From Flagellimonas sp. CMM7 (GTDB lineage Bacteria; Bacteroidota; Bacteroidia; Flavobacteriales; Flavobacteriaceae): a stretch of DNA of 64,000 bases. Location of the stretch: the NCBI RefSeq assembly GCF_021390195.1, contig NZ_CP090003.1, forward strand, positions 3,617,501-3,681,500, in the 5' to 3' direction. Of the stretch, positions 54,402-62,213 are shown piece by piece; position 1 is the first letter of the stretch, and each line of letters opens with the position of its first letter. The notes below the pieces were generated by a model that was not told where the DNA came from, ran no database searches, and worked only from the letters and a program-made list of their open reading frames with translations. A program made the position numbers and the translations under genes.

Positions 54402-55759
54402 AGGGCAGGCGTTAATTCTAAAACCTTCAGTTTGTTGTTTTTTCTCAAATAGGATTCAATAATAAAAGAGGTGTTTTCGTCACTCGAAATTGGGGTTATA
54501 ATCGATTCTAAGATATGAATATTATTTATTTGGTGATTGAGCTCTACGTATCCAAAGCCTTTTAAAGCGCCATTTTTAATTAAGATGAGACTGCGCTCTC
54601 CAACCTCCCTACCTTGATCTACTAACGCCACACTCTTGTTAATAACACTGTATTTGTTAAATGCTGCTTCTATTTTTTGATTGTATTCAAAAGCATCTTC
54701 AATATCTGTACACCCTTCCATACATCCATTTTTAGCATGTCCACAAGCAACATCAAGTCCCAAGGAAGTTGGGCATAATTCAAATTCTTTACTTATTTTA
54801 CTTAGAAAACTTTTTGCTGAAGGAATGCCATTAAAACCAATCCTTTGGTCCTTTTGGAATTTGTTTTGCACAATATCCAAGGTAATATGAGGGGTACCAT
54901 TTTTGGAAAAATTAATTACATGGGAAAAGAGTTTTTTCTTTGTAATTGTATTGTATTTGGGTTTAGTCCGTTTTAGTTCTTGATATTCTTTTAAAATAGC
55001 GACCAGTTCGCTGCCAGTAAGTTCGTGACTTACCTTTTTAGTCTCTTTTTGCAACTTTCTTGCCAATTGCCCAACATTGGTAAAATGTTGGTTTACCCTT
55101 CGTTTAATATCTTTTGTTTTTCCAAGAAAAATAATATCTCCATCCTTATCATGCATATAGTACACACCAGTTTTTGATGGTAAATCAGAGATAATATCCA
55201 ATTGTTTCGCCGACAGTTCTCCATGTGTTTCTTCGCGAATAACTTCCTTGATGATGGTTTTTTCCGAATCTTTACCCAACAGAAGCTTAAACAATTTTAA
55301 AGTTGCTATGGCATCGCCGTTTGCACGGTGACGGTCACTCATGGGAATACCTAAAGAACGTACTAGTTTACCCAAACTATGGGACTCTGCATCTGGGAGC
55401 AGTTTTTTTGATAGATCAACCGTACAAAGTGTCTTACGCTGAAAATCATAGCCTAATCTTCTAAATTCTGTCCGTAATATTCTATAGTCAAATTGGGCAT
55501 TATGTGCCACTATAACGGCACCATCGGTAATTTCTATAATACGTTTTGCTACCTCATGGAATTTAGGTGCGGAACGTAACATTTTATTATTGATTCCGGT
55601 TAGTTTAACCACAAAGGGTTGAATTTCCCTTTCTGGATTTATTAAACCAATAAATTTATCCACCACTTTATGCCCGTCAAATTTGTGGATTGCAATCTCC
55701 ATGATACCTTCCTCATTGTATTTTCCTCCGGTGCTTTCAATATCGAGTATGGCGTACAT
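54398..55759 (-). CDS. DnaQ-like exonuclease fused to a GIY-YIG nuclease domain
   Basis: 453 residues. N-domain (1-~165): DEDD exonuclease with AILDIESTGGKYNEEGIMEIAI (Exo I: D-x-E), VIVAHNAQFDYRILRTEF (Exo II) and HRANGDAIATLKLF (Exo III, H-x4-D). Residues ~195-270: GIY-YIG domain with KTGVYYMHDKDGDIIFLGKTKDIKRRVNQHF as in UvrC/Cho. The C-part has a Cys cluster (CGHAKNGCMEGC, ~335-346). The plan equals the Cho-like repair exonuclease common in Bacteroidota. It likely incises damaged DNA or proofreads. The ATG follows yggS by ~24 bp. Confidence 0.9.
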   Translation of the reverse strand: MYAILDIESTGGKYNEEGIMEIAIHKFDGHKVVDKFIGLINPEREIQPFVVKLTGINNKMLRSAPKFHEVAKRIIEITDGAVIVAHNAQFDYRILRTEFRRLGYDFQRKTLCTVDLSKKLLPDAESHSLGKLVRSLGIPMSDRHRANGDAIATLKLFKLLLGKDSEKTIIKEVIREETHGELSAKQLDIISDLPSKTGVYYMHDKDGDIIFLGKTKDIKRRVNQHFTNVGQLARKLQKETKKVSHELTGSELVAILKEYQELKRTKPKYNTITKKKLFSHVINFSKNGTPHITLDIVQNKFQKDQRIGFNGIPSAKSFLSKISKEFELCPTSLGLDVACGHAKNGCMEGCTDIEDAFEYNQKIEAAFNKYSVINKSVALVDQGREVGERSLILIKNGALKGFGYVELNHQINNIHILESIITPISSDENTSFIIESYLRKNNKLKVLELTPAL

Positions 55760-55783
55760 GAAAAGTGTCTGAAAAAATATGAA

Positions 55784-56443
55784 TTATGAATAGTTACGGG
55801 CTCCAAAGATACTACTTCCAATTCGCACCATGGTACTACCCTCTTCCATGGCAATGGTATAATCTCCACTCATACCCATTGAAAGGACAGAGATATGAGG
55901 TAGTTCTTGCTTTAAACTATCAAAAATGGATTTTAAATAAGCAAACTCTTTTCTAATCTGTCTTTCGTCTTTAGTGAAGGTGGCCATGCCCATTAGACCT
56001 TCTATTTTTATGTTTTCAAGTGCTGCAAATTCCTCGGAATCGATAATAGTTTTTAATTCTGTATTATCCAATCCAAATTTGGTCTCTTCTTCTGCAATAT
56101 GCATTTGTAGCAAGCAGGAGATTACACGATCATGTTTTTTTGCTTGCTTGTTAATTTCTGCAAGCAACCTAAAGCTATCCACTCCATGTATTAAAGAAAC
56201 ATATTCGCCCATGTATTTCACTTTGTTACGCTGTACATGACCAATCATATGCCATTCAATGTCCTTGGGCAATGTTTCCCATTTTTGTAACATTTCTTGG
56301 ATTTTATTTTCCCCAAAAACACGCTGCCCTGCTTCATAAGCTTCCAGAATAGCTTCGTTGGGTTTAGTCTTGGAAACTGCTACCAGTGTTACTTCTCTAG
56401 GAAGTTTTTGCTTTATAGCTGTAAGATTATCTTTTATTGACAT
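55784..56443 (-). CDS. PLP homeostasis protein, YggS/PLPBP family
   Basis: 219 residues. The PLP-binding Lys is in VAVSKTKPNEAILEAYEAGQRVFGENKIQEM (about 22-52), then WHMIGHVQRNKVKYMGEYVSLIHGVDS, LSMGMSGDYTIAMEEGSTMVRIGSSIFG at the end, where phosphate is bound. This fold-type III barrel protein buffers pyridoxal phosphate and shows no known catalysis. It is in the minus-strand run between DUF1015 and the exonuclease. Confidence 0.95.
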   Translation of the reverse strand: MSIKDNLTAIKQKLPREVTLVAVSKTKPNEAILEAYEAGQRVFGENKIQEMLQKWETLPKDIEWHMIGHVQRNKVKYMGEYVSLIHGVDSFRLLAEINKQAKKHDRVISCLLQMHIAEEETKFGLDNTELKTIIDSEEFAALENIKIEGLMGMATFTKDERQIRKEFAYLKSIFDSLKQELPHISVLSMGMSGDYTIAMEEGSTMVRIGSSIFGARNYS

Positions 56444-56463
56444 ACGATTTAGTATTCAATTAT

Positions 56464-57699
56464 TTAAAATTCATAAATAGCCAATCCGCTTCTTAATTTA
56501 GGCTCTATATAGGTGCTTTTTGGTGGCATCACCAGCCCTGCATCTGCAATGGCCTTGATTTCATTCATGTTGATGGGAACCAAACCAAATCCAACGGCAA
56601 ATTTTCCGTTATCAATGTTATCCTTCATTTTAATGACATTGTGCTTGCCGTAGCCGTAAGAAATACGTTTGTCATTCCGAAGGTCATGAATTCCCAAGAT
56701 GGGCTCTAAAATGGTTTTGAACAATATTTGGGTATCCAATTCGCTAAGGGCATCAGTAAATTTGTATACTTTCTTTCGTAAATAAAGTGAGTAAAACTCA
56801 CCATCCAAATACATGCTGAAATGATGTTTTTGGGTCGGTTTGTAGAGTCCATCATCTTTTTTTTCAATCCTGAAATAGGTATCCAATTTAATCAGGAACT
56901 CATTTTTGGAATAACCATTTAAATCTTTGACCATCCTATTGAATTCATAAATCCTGATTTCAGACTCTGGGATAAGATAGGTCATGAAAAAGTTATAGGC
57001 TTCCTTACCTGTATGAGCATTATTTTGAGCCTTCATCTTCTTGGCCAGGAGGTTGGATGAAGCACTTCTATGATGACCATCAGCAATATAAAGGGCGTCT
57101 ATTTTACTAAACTCAGTTTCTAGTTTTTCAATGACTTGCTGATCTGTTATTTTCCAAAGTCTGTGGCTTATTTTATCCGTAGTGGTAAAATTGTATTGCG
57201 GCTCTTGCTCGGTTTCGGTTTTTAACAAAGTACTTATTAACTTGTTTTCTGCATAGGTCATTAGCACAGGCTCTGCGTTAAACCCCACAGTGTTTAAATA
57301 GTTGGCAAAGAGCTTTTCTCTGTGTTGGATGGTGTCCTCGTGTTTTTTAATAACGTCGTTCTGATAATCCAATACACTGCAAGCACAAAAAAGCCCCAAG
57401 GTCTTAAAGCTTCCTTTTGTTATCTGGTAGAGATAAAAAGAAGCTTCCTTATCTTTTTGAAAGATGTTGTCCTCCAAAAACTCCAGATATCTATTATAAA
57501 CCAACTTGAACCGTTCTTTGCCTTCAATACTTTCGTGGTACTTAAATCCTGGGTTGATAATGTGCAGGAAAGAGAAAGGATTGTACTCAAGTTGAGAATT
57601 CAACTCATCTTTAGAATATTCTTCATAGGATCGCGATGCCACAAAAGAGGCCTTATCCTTTGTTGGGCGAATGGCCTTAAATGGTTTTACAAGGGCCAT
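56464..57699 (-). CDS. DUF1015 family protein
   Basis: 411 residues. Family marks: VKPFKAIRPTKDKASFVASRSYEEYS, NPFSFLHIINPG, LYIADGHHRSASSNLLAKKM (the D-G-H-H-R motif), and the C-terminal GYGKHNVIKMKDNIDNGKFAVGFGLVPINMNEIKAIADAGLVMPPKSTYIEPKLRSGL. DUF1015 proteins are usually linked to sugar-acid or serine metabolism, but no enzymatic activity is proven to my knowledge. It sits 6 bp after the hydroxybutyryl-CoA dehydrogenase gene. Confidence 0.9.
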   Translation of the reverse strand: MALVKPFKAIRPTKDKASFVASRSYEEYSKDELNSQLEYNPFSFLHIINPGFKYHESIEGKERFKLVYNRYLEFLEDNIFQKDKEASFYLYQITKGSFKTLGLFCACSVLDYQNDVIKKHEDTIQHREKLFANYLNTVGFNAEPVLMTYAENKLISTLLKTETEQEPQYNFTTTDKISHRLWKITDQQVIEKLETEFSKIDALYIADGHHRSASSNLLAKKMKAQNNAHTGKEAYNFFMTYLIPESEIRIYEFNRMVKDLNGYSKNEFLIKLDTYFRIEKKDDGLYKPTQKHHFSMYLDGEFYSLYLRKKVYKFTDALSELDTQILFKTILEPILGIHDLRNDKRISYGYGKHNVIKMKDNIDNGKFAVGFGLVPINMNEIKAIADAGLVMPPKSTYIEPKLRSGLAIYEF

Positions 57700-57705
57700 T
57701 ACAGC

Positions 57706-58593
57706 TTAGTTAAATTGCGTTGAAACTTTTTCTGCTTTTCTAGATTCTGAATAATCGTAAAATCCTTCTCCAGATTTTATTCCCAATTTACCTGCCATAA
57801 CCATATTCACCAAAAGAGGACAAGGAGCGTATTTTGGATTCTTAAATCCATCATACATGACATTCAGGATAGAAAGACAAACATCTAAGCCAATAAAGTC
57901 TGCTAATTGTAATGGTCCCATGGGGTGCGCCATACCTAATTTCATAACGGTATCAATTTCTTGAACTCCTGCCACACCATTGTATAGTGTTTCAATAGCC
58001 TCGTTAATCATTGGCATAAGAATCCTATTGGCCACAAACCCTGGATAATCATTGACCTCAGTAGGGGTTTTGCCCAAGTTGGCCGACAACTCCATAATGG
58101 TTTTTGTCACCTCATCCGAAGTACTGTAGCCACGTATAATCTCTACCAGCTTCATGATTGGTACAGGATTCATAAAATGCATGCCAATCACTTTTTCTGG
58201 ACGATTTGTGGCCGCAGCAATTTGGGTTATGGATATGGAGGAAGTATTTGTGGCCAAAATGGTTTTTGCATCGCAAACCTCATCCAAATCCTTAAAAATC
58301 TTCAGTTTGATATTTAGATTTTCTGTGGCGGCCTCAATCACCAAATCTGTTGACGAAACACCTTCTTTTAAATTGGTAAATGTTGAAATATTACCCAGTG
58401 TATTCTCTTTATCTTTTTCTGATATGGAAGCTTTGGCCAGCATACGATCTAAATTCTTAGAAATCGTAGCCAAACCTTTTTCCAAAGATGCTTGTGCAAT
58501 ATCAATAAGATGTACTTGAAATCCATTTTGAGCAAAAACATGAGCAATTCCATTACCCATGGTTCCCGCACCGATTACTGCTATAGTCTTCAT
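57706..58593 (-). CDS. hbd: 3-hydroxybutyryl-CoA dehydrogenase
   Basis: 295 residues. Rossmann site IAVIGAGTMGNGIAHVFAQNGFQVHLID (3-30), catalytic-His region GMHFMNPVPIMKLVEIIRG, PGFVANRILMPMINEAIETLYNGVAGVQEID and LADFIGLDVCLSIL. It uses NAD(P) to interconvert acetoacetyl-CoA and 3-hydroxybutyryl-CoA. The length is that of the single-function enzyme. It follows the Gfo/Idh gene by 4 bp. Confidence 0.95.
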   Translation of the reverse strand: MKTIAVIGAGTMGNGIAHVFAQNGFQVHLIDIAQASLEKGLATISKNLDRMLAKASISEKDKENTLGNISTFTNLKEGVSSTDLVIEAATENLNIKLKIFKDLDEVCDAKTILATNTSSISITQIAAATNRPEKVIGMHFMNPVPIMKLVEIIRGYSTSDEVTKTIMELSANLGKTPTEVNDYPGFVANRILMPMINEAIETLYNGVAGVQEIDTVMKLGMAHPMGPLQLADFIGLDVCLSILNVMYDGFKNPKYAPCPLLVNMVMAGKLGIKSGEGFYDYSESRKAEKVSTQFN

Positions 58594-58597
58594 TAAG

Positions 58598-59563
58598 TTA
58601 TTTTTTAAATGATTCTATAATTTGAAGGGCTACACGTAGGGCCTGTGTTCCTTGTTCTAAAGTTACTACTGGATCTGTGTTATTATTGATAGCATCTGCG
58701 AAGGTTTCAAGCTCATCCAAAATGGCATTGTTGGCTTCAATGTCGGGATTTTCAAAATAGATTTGTTTTTTTTCCCCTTCCGCATTTTGTAGAACCATGT
58801 CAAAATCTCCAGGATTTTCAGGTGCATCTTTCATTTTCACAACTTCGACTTTCTTTTCCAAAAAATCTACAGATATATAAGCATCTTGCTGGAAAAATCT
58901 GGATTTCCGCATGTTTTTTAGCGATATTCTACTTGAGGTAAGGTTAGCTACGCAGCCGTTTTCAAATTCGATTCTAGCATTTGCGATATCTGGAGATTTA
59001 CTAATTACAGAAACCCCGCTGGCATTGATCTGTTTTACTTCGGAATTTACCACACTTAAGATTACATCAATATCATGAATCATTAAATCTAAAACCACGG
59101 GAACATCTGTTCCTCTAGGGTTAAACTCTGCCAACCTATGGGTTTCAATGAACATGGGAGTCTCAATATTATCCTTTACGGCCAAAAATGCGGGGTTAAA
59201 CCGTTCCACATGCCCAACTTGCCCTTTTATGTTATGTTCATTGGCTAATTCCAATAATTCCTCGGCTTCTTTAATAGTGTTGGTAATGGGTTTTTCAATG
59301 AAAATGTGCCTCCCTTTTTCAATAGCCTTTTTGGCACAATCAAAATGGGAAAGAGTGGGAGTGACAATATCAACCACATCTACTGCATCAATCAGAGTAT
59401 TGATGTTTTCAAAATATGAATACCCAAATTCATCTGCTACTTTTTTCGCGTTGATTTCATCTGGATCATAAAATCCTACGAGTTCATAGTTGTTGGATTC
59501 GTTTAAGAGCCTGAGGTGAATTTTACCCAAATGTCCTGCACCAAGGACACCAACTTTTAGCAT
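58598..59563 (-). CDS. Gfo/Idh/MocA family oxidoreductase
   Basis: 321 residues from the ATG at 59563 (MLKVGVLGAGHLGKIHLRLL), which matches the family N-terminus. An upstream ATG at 59581 overlaps the TAnnTTTG box and is rejected. NAD(P)-binding GVLGAGHLGKIHL (4-16), FIEKPITNTIKEAEELLELA with the conserved E-K-P, and FNPRGTDVPVVLDLMIHDIDVILSVV as the substrate region. It probably oxidises or reduces a sugar or inositol-like substrate. First gene of the minus-strand run ending at gntT. Confidence 0.92.
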   Translation of the reverse strand: MLKVGVLGAGHLGKIHLRLLNESNNYELVGFYDPDEINAKKVADEFGYSYFENINTLIDAVDVVDIVTPTLSHFDCAKKAIEKGRHIFIEKPITNTIKEAEELLELANEHNIKGQVGHVERFNPAFLAVKDNIETPMFIETHRLAEFNPRGTDVPVVLDLMIHDIDVILSVVNSEVKQINASGVSVISKSPDIANARIEFENGCVANLTSSRISLKNMRKSRFFQQDAYISVDFLEKKVEVVKMKDAPENPGDFDMVLQNAEGEKKQIYFENPDIEANNAILDELETFADAINNNTDPVVTLEQGTQALRVALQIIESFKK

Positions 59564-59578
59564 ACGTACTGTTTTTGT

Positions 59579-59586
59579 CAAAAATA
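59579..59586 (-). promoter_or_regulatory. Promoter -7 box for the Gfo/Idh operon
   Basis: Minus-strand TATTTTTG, a TAnnTTTG match, 16 bp upstream of the ATG at 59563. It may drive the whole nine-gene run. Confidence 0.6.
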
Positions 59587-59678
59587 AGGATATGGTATCA
59601 CTCTTCCATAAAAATAAGAAGTCAACTAGCTATAAAAATCGTGGAGAACTTTATAAATTCGTTTACCAGACCAAAAAC

Positions 59679-60320
59679 ATGAAAGATACTTTAAAGCATA
59701 GGGGTATGCGCAATAAGTTGGCAAAAGTATTGTCAGCTAAAGGAATACAGGATTCAAAAGTCATAGATGCAATAAAAACAGTACCGCGACACTTGTTTTT
59801 GGATAGTAGTTTTGAGGATCATGCTTATCAAGACAAAGCGTTCCCCATTGGAGCGGAACAAACTATTTCACAGCCATATACGGTGGCTTTTCAAACAGAA
59901 CTACTCAATATAAAACCTAATGACACTATTTTGGAAATAGGTACAGGTAGTGGGTATCAAACTGCTGTATTACTTCACTTAAGAGCTAAGGTATATACTA
60001 TAGAAAGACAGCAGGAACTCTTTAAAAAAACCAAACTGTTTTTCAGTAAAATGAATTATCGGCCTAAGAAAGTCATTTTTGGGGATGGATACAAAGGATT
60101 GCCAGGGGAAGCTCCTTTTGATGGGATTATTGTGACTGCCGGGGCTCCAGAAGTTCCAAAACCTTTAATGTCTCAGTTGAAAGTAGGGGGTCGTTTGGTT
60201 ATTCCTGTTGGGGTTGAAGAGCAAATTATGACGCTCTTCACAAGAAAGTCTGAAAAAGAATTTGAAAAACAAGAATTAGGTTCTTTTCGGTTTGTGCCCC
60301 TTTTAGAAAACAAAAACTAA
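59679..60320 (+). CDS. pcm: Protein-L-isoaspartate O-methyltransferase
   Basis: 213 residues from the ATG at 59679 (MKDTLKHRGMRNKLAKVLSAKG), which equals the usual Pcm length (~210). An upstream ATG at 59592 would add a basic stretch not typical of the family. VPRHLFLDSSFEDHAYQDKAFPIGAEQTISQPYTVA, the SAM motif ILEIGTGSGYQTAVL and FDGIIVTAGAPEVPKPLMSQLKVGGRLVIPVG are diagnostic. It repairs isoaspartate damage. It converges with smpB. Confidence 0.94.
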   Translation: MKDTLKHRGMRNKLAKVLSAKGIQDSKVIDAIKTVPRHLFLDSSFEDHAYQDKAFPIGAEQTISQPYTVAFQTELLNIKPNDTILEIGTGSGYQTAVLLHLRAKVYTIERQQELFKKTKLFFSKMNYRPKKVIFGDGYKGLPGEAPFDGIIVTAGAPEVPKPLMSQLKVGGRLVIPVGVEEQIMTLFTRKSEKEFEKQELGSFRFVPLLENKN

Positions 60321-60322
60321 TG

Positions 60323-60784
60323 TTATTGGTTAAAGCTTTTCTTTATTCTTGATAAATCACGCTTGTTGTCCCTATCTTTCATGGTTTCACGCTTGTCGTA
60401 CAATTTTTTACCCTTAGCCAGGCCAATATTTATTTTAGCCAAACCTCTATCGTTGATAAAAAGATTAAGTGGAATTATAGTAAGCCCAGAAGTGGAAACT
60501 TCTTTGTGTAATTTTTTCAGCTCTTTTTTGTTAAGCAACAACTTCCGCTCTGCTTTGGGCAGATGATTGTAGTGTCCACCGTGACTATATTCGTCAACCT
60601 GCATATTTATAACAAAAAGTTCTCCCTTGTCATTGAATTCGCAAAAACTTTGGGATACTGAAGCCTTGCCCAAACGGATAGATTTTATTTCGGTACCGCC
60701 CAAAACAATTCCAGCTGTATAGGTGTCCAGAATTTCATAATCGAACCTGGCCCGTTTATTTTTTATATTAATATTTTTCTGCAT
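60323..60784 (-). CDS. smpB: SsrA-binding protein SmpB
   Basis: 153 residues from the ATG at 60784. SmpB brings tmRNA to stalled ribosomes. Marks: [45 protein letters not shown], and the basic tail [22 protein letters not shown]. An upstream ATG at 60793 is excluded because a TATTTTTG box (60791-60798) covers it. No tmRNA gene was seen nearby. It converges with pcm, two bases apart. Confidence 0.97.
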   Translation of the reverse strand: MQKNINIKNKRARFDYEILDTYTAGIVLGGTEIKSIRLGKASVSQSFCEFNDKGELFVINMQVDEYSHGGHYNHLPKAERKLLLNKKELKKLHKEVSTSGLTIIPLNLFINDRGLAKINIGLAKGKKLYDKRETMKDRDNKRDLSRIKKSFNQ

Positions 60785-60790
60785 TGTTGA

Positions 60791-60798
60791 CAAAAATA
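60791..60798 (-). promoter_or_regulatory. Promoter -7 box for smpB
   Basis: Minus-strand TATTTTTG, a TAnnTTTG match, 7 bp from the ATG at 60784. The message would be nearly leaderless. Confidence 0.5.
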
Positions 60799-60865
60799 GA
60801 AACTCTTCTCCAAGAAAATTGTAATGTTACAATAGATTTTACGATTATCAATGTAAACCAAACTA

Positions 60866-61609
60866 ATGAAAAGATTTTTTGTTGTTGCCTTGTTGCTTTT
60901 ATCCGTTGCCTGCAAAGAAAAGCCCAAAACGAATTATACCGCCCAAGAAATTGTAGATAAATCCATAGAAGATAGTGGAGGAAGCCTTTATACCAATCAC
61001 GGTACGTCATTTATGTTTCGAGATAGAAAATATATTTCCGAAAGTATGGAAGGAAAGATGGTGTTGAAGCGAATCTCTTTTTTGGATTCTGTAGTTATAA
61101 CCGATGTTAAAACGAACACTGATTTTAAACGGTATATGAATGACACCATTGTAAACATATCAGATTCCATTGCAAATAGATATGCCAATTCTGTCAACTC
61201 CGTACATTATTTTGCCAGACTTCCTTACGGACTAAATGAAAAAGCCGTTAACAAAGAGCTTTTAGGGGAAGAAAAAATAAAAGGGAAAAATTACTACAAG
61301 GTCAAAGTCACGTTTGATCAAACTAATGGAGGTGAAGATTTTGATGATGTGTATGTGTATTGGTACCATACGGAAACATTTAAACCGGACTATTTAGCAT
61401 ATGATTTTCATGTAAACGGAGGGGGTCAACGTTTTCGTGAGGCTTATAATGAACGCTATGTAAATGGTATTCGTTTTGTTGACTATAATAATTACAAGCC
61501 AAAAAAGAAAGAAACTTCAGTTCTTGAAACAGGAAGTTTATTTGAAAAAGGAGAATTAGAGTTACTCTCTAAGATAGAACTTTTAGAAATAGAGGTTACC
61601 AAAAATTAG
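60866..61609 (+). CDS. DUF6503 family lipoprotein
   Basis: 247 residues. The lipoprotein signal MKRFFVVALLLLSVAC gives Cys16. The mature part (TAQEIVDKSIEDSGGSLYTNHGTSFMFRDRKY; YFARLPYGLNEKAVNKELLGEEKIKGKNYYKVKVTF; VYWYHTETFKPDYLAYDF) matches my recollection of DUF6503, a Bacteroidota lipoprotein family with a LolA/outer-membrane-lipoprotein-like beta fold. The function is unknown. It is divergent from smpB and overlaps the convergent histidine phosphatase gene by 4 bp. Confidence 0.82.
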   Translation: MKRFFVVALLLLSVACKEKPKTNYTAQEIVDKSIEDSGGSLYTNHGTSFMFRDRKYISESMEGKMVLKRISFLDSVVITDVKTNTDFKRYMNDTIVNISDSIANRYANSVNSVHYFARLPYGLNEKAVNKELLGEEKIKGKNYYKVKVTFDQTNGGEDFDDVYVYWYHTETFKPDYLAYDFHVNGGGQRFREAYNERYVNGIRFVDYNNYKPKKKETSVLETGSLFEKGELELLSKIELLEIEVTKN

Positions 61610-62139
61610 TCCATTTTTAGGCGAATATCAGTTGCTACTCCATCAATGATTCTAACAATGAAAAGGCTGCTGTTATCATGGTCGTCCATATGCTCATACT
61701 TTTCAATCTCAAGAAGGTTATTTACAAATGTAGGGGTTGAATTACTGTGTCCTACAACCAATACATTAAGTCCTTCGTTTGAAGCTTTAAAGGCTTCAAT
61801 ATCCACAGATTTTGGGTCATAATATTTAACGTCGATGTCCTTCTTTACAGAGGTTGGTGCCGCTGTCATTGAGGTACGCTCATAATTGGTAGAGTATATC
61901 ACATCCAAATCAATGGGATCAAAAACCTCGGCCCAATGTATGGCCCTCCCCAAACCATCTTGATTTAGTTCTGGGTCATTGTTTTCAGGGTCCGTTCTGT
62001 CTTTTTCTGCATGTCTTATAAAATAGAAAGTGGAAACCACTGCTTCTTTGGTATTTTCCATATCTTTATTGGAGTCATTGCAGCTGATACTTCCAACAAT
62101 AAAAATTGTAATTGCAATTATAAGTTTGGTTGTTCTCAT
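61606..62139 (-). CDS. Exported histidine phosphatase (SixA/PGAM-like) lipoprotein
   Basis: 177 residues. The signal peptide with lipobox-like GSISC (Cys20) implies export and lipid anchoring. Catalytic motif FYFIRHAEKD (R-H-A-E) at about 38-47, and a second His in VLVVGHSNSTPTFVNNLL. The domain is the short SixA-type, which dephosphorylates small phosphate esters or phospho-histidine. The periplasmic address suggests a scavenging role. It overlaps the DUF6503 gene by 4 bp and is divergent from the PorP-like gene. Confidence 0.88.
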   Translation of the reverse strand: MRTTKLIIAITIFIVGSISCNDSNKDMENTKEAVVSTFYFIRHAEKDRTDPENNDPELNQDGLGRAIHWAEVFDPIDLDVIYSTNYERTSMTAAPTSVKKDIDVKYYDPKSVDIEAFKASNEGLNVLVVGHSNSTPTFVNNLLEIEKYEHMDDHDNSSLFIVRIIDGVATDIRLKMD

Positions 62140-62213
62140 GATTACTTTTCTAAAGGTTCCCTTACTTTATATTTATGATATTTAAATGTAACATTTAATT
62201 TTCGTTTTCTTGT

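Noticed and set aside
60768..61010. Minus-strand 80-residue frame between smpB and the DUF6503 gene
   Set aside because: It covers the start of the DUF6503 lipoprotein and the smpB promoter; no family features.
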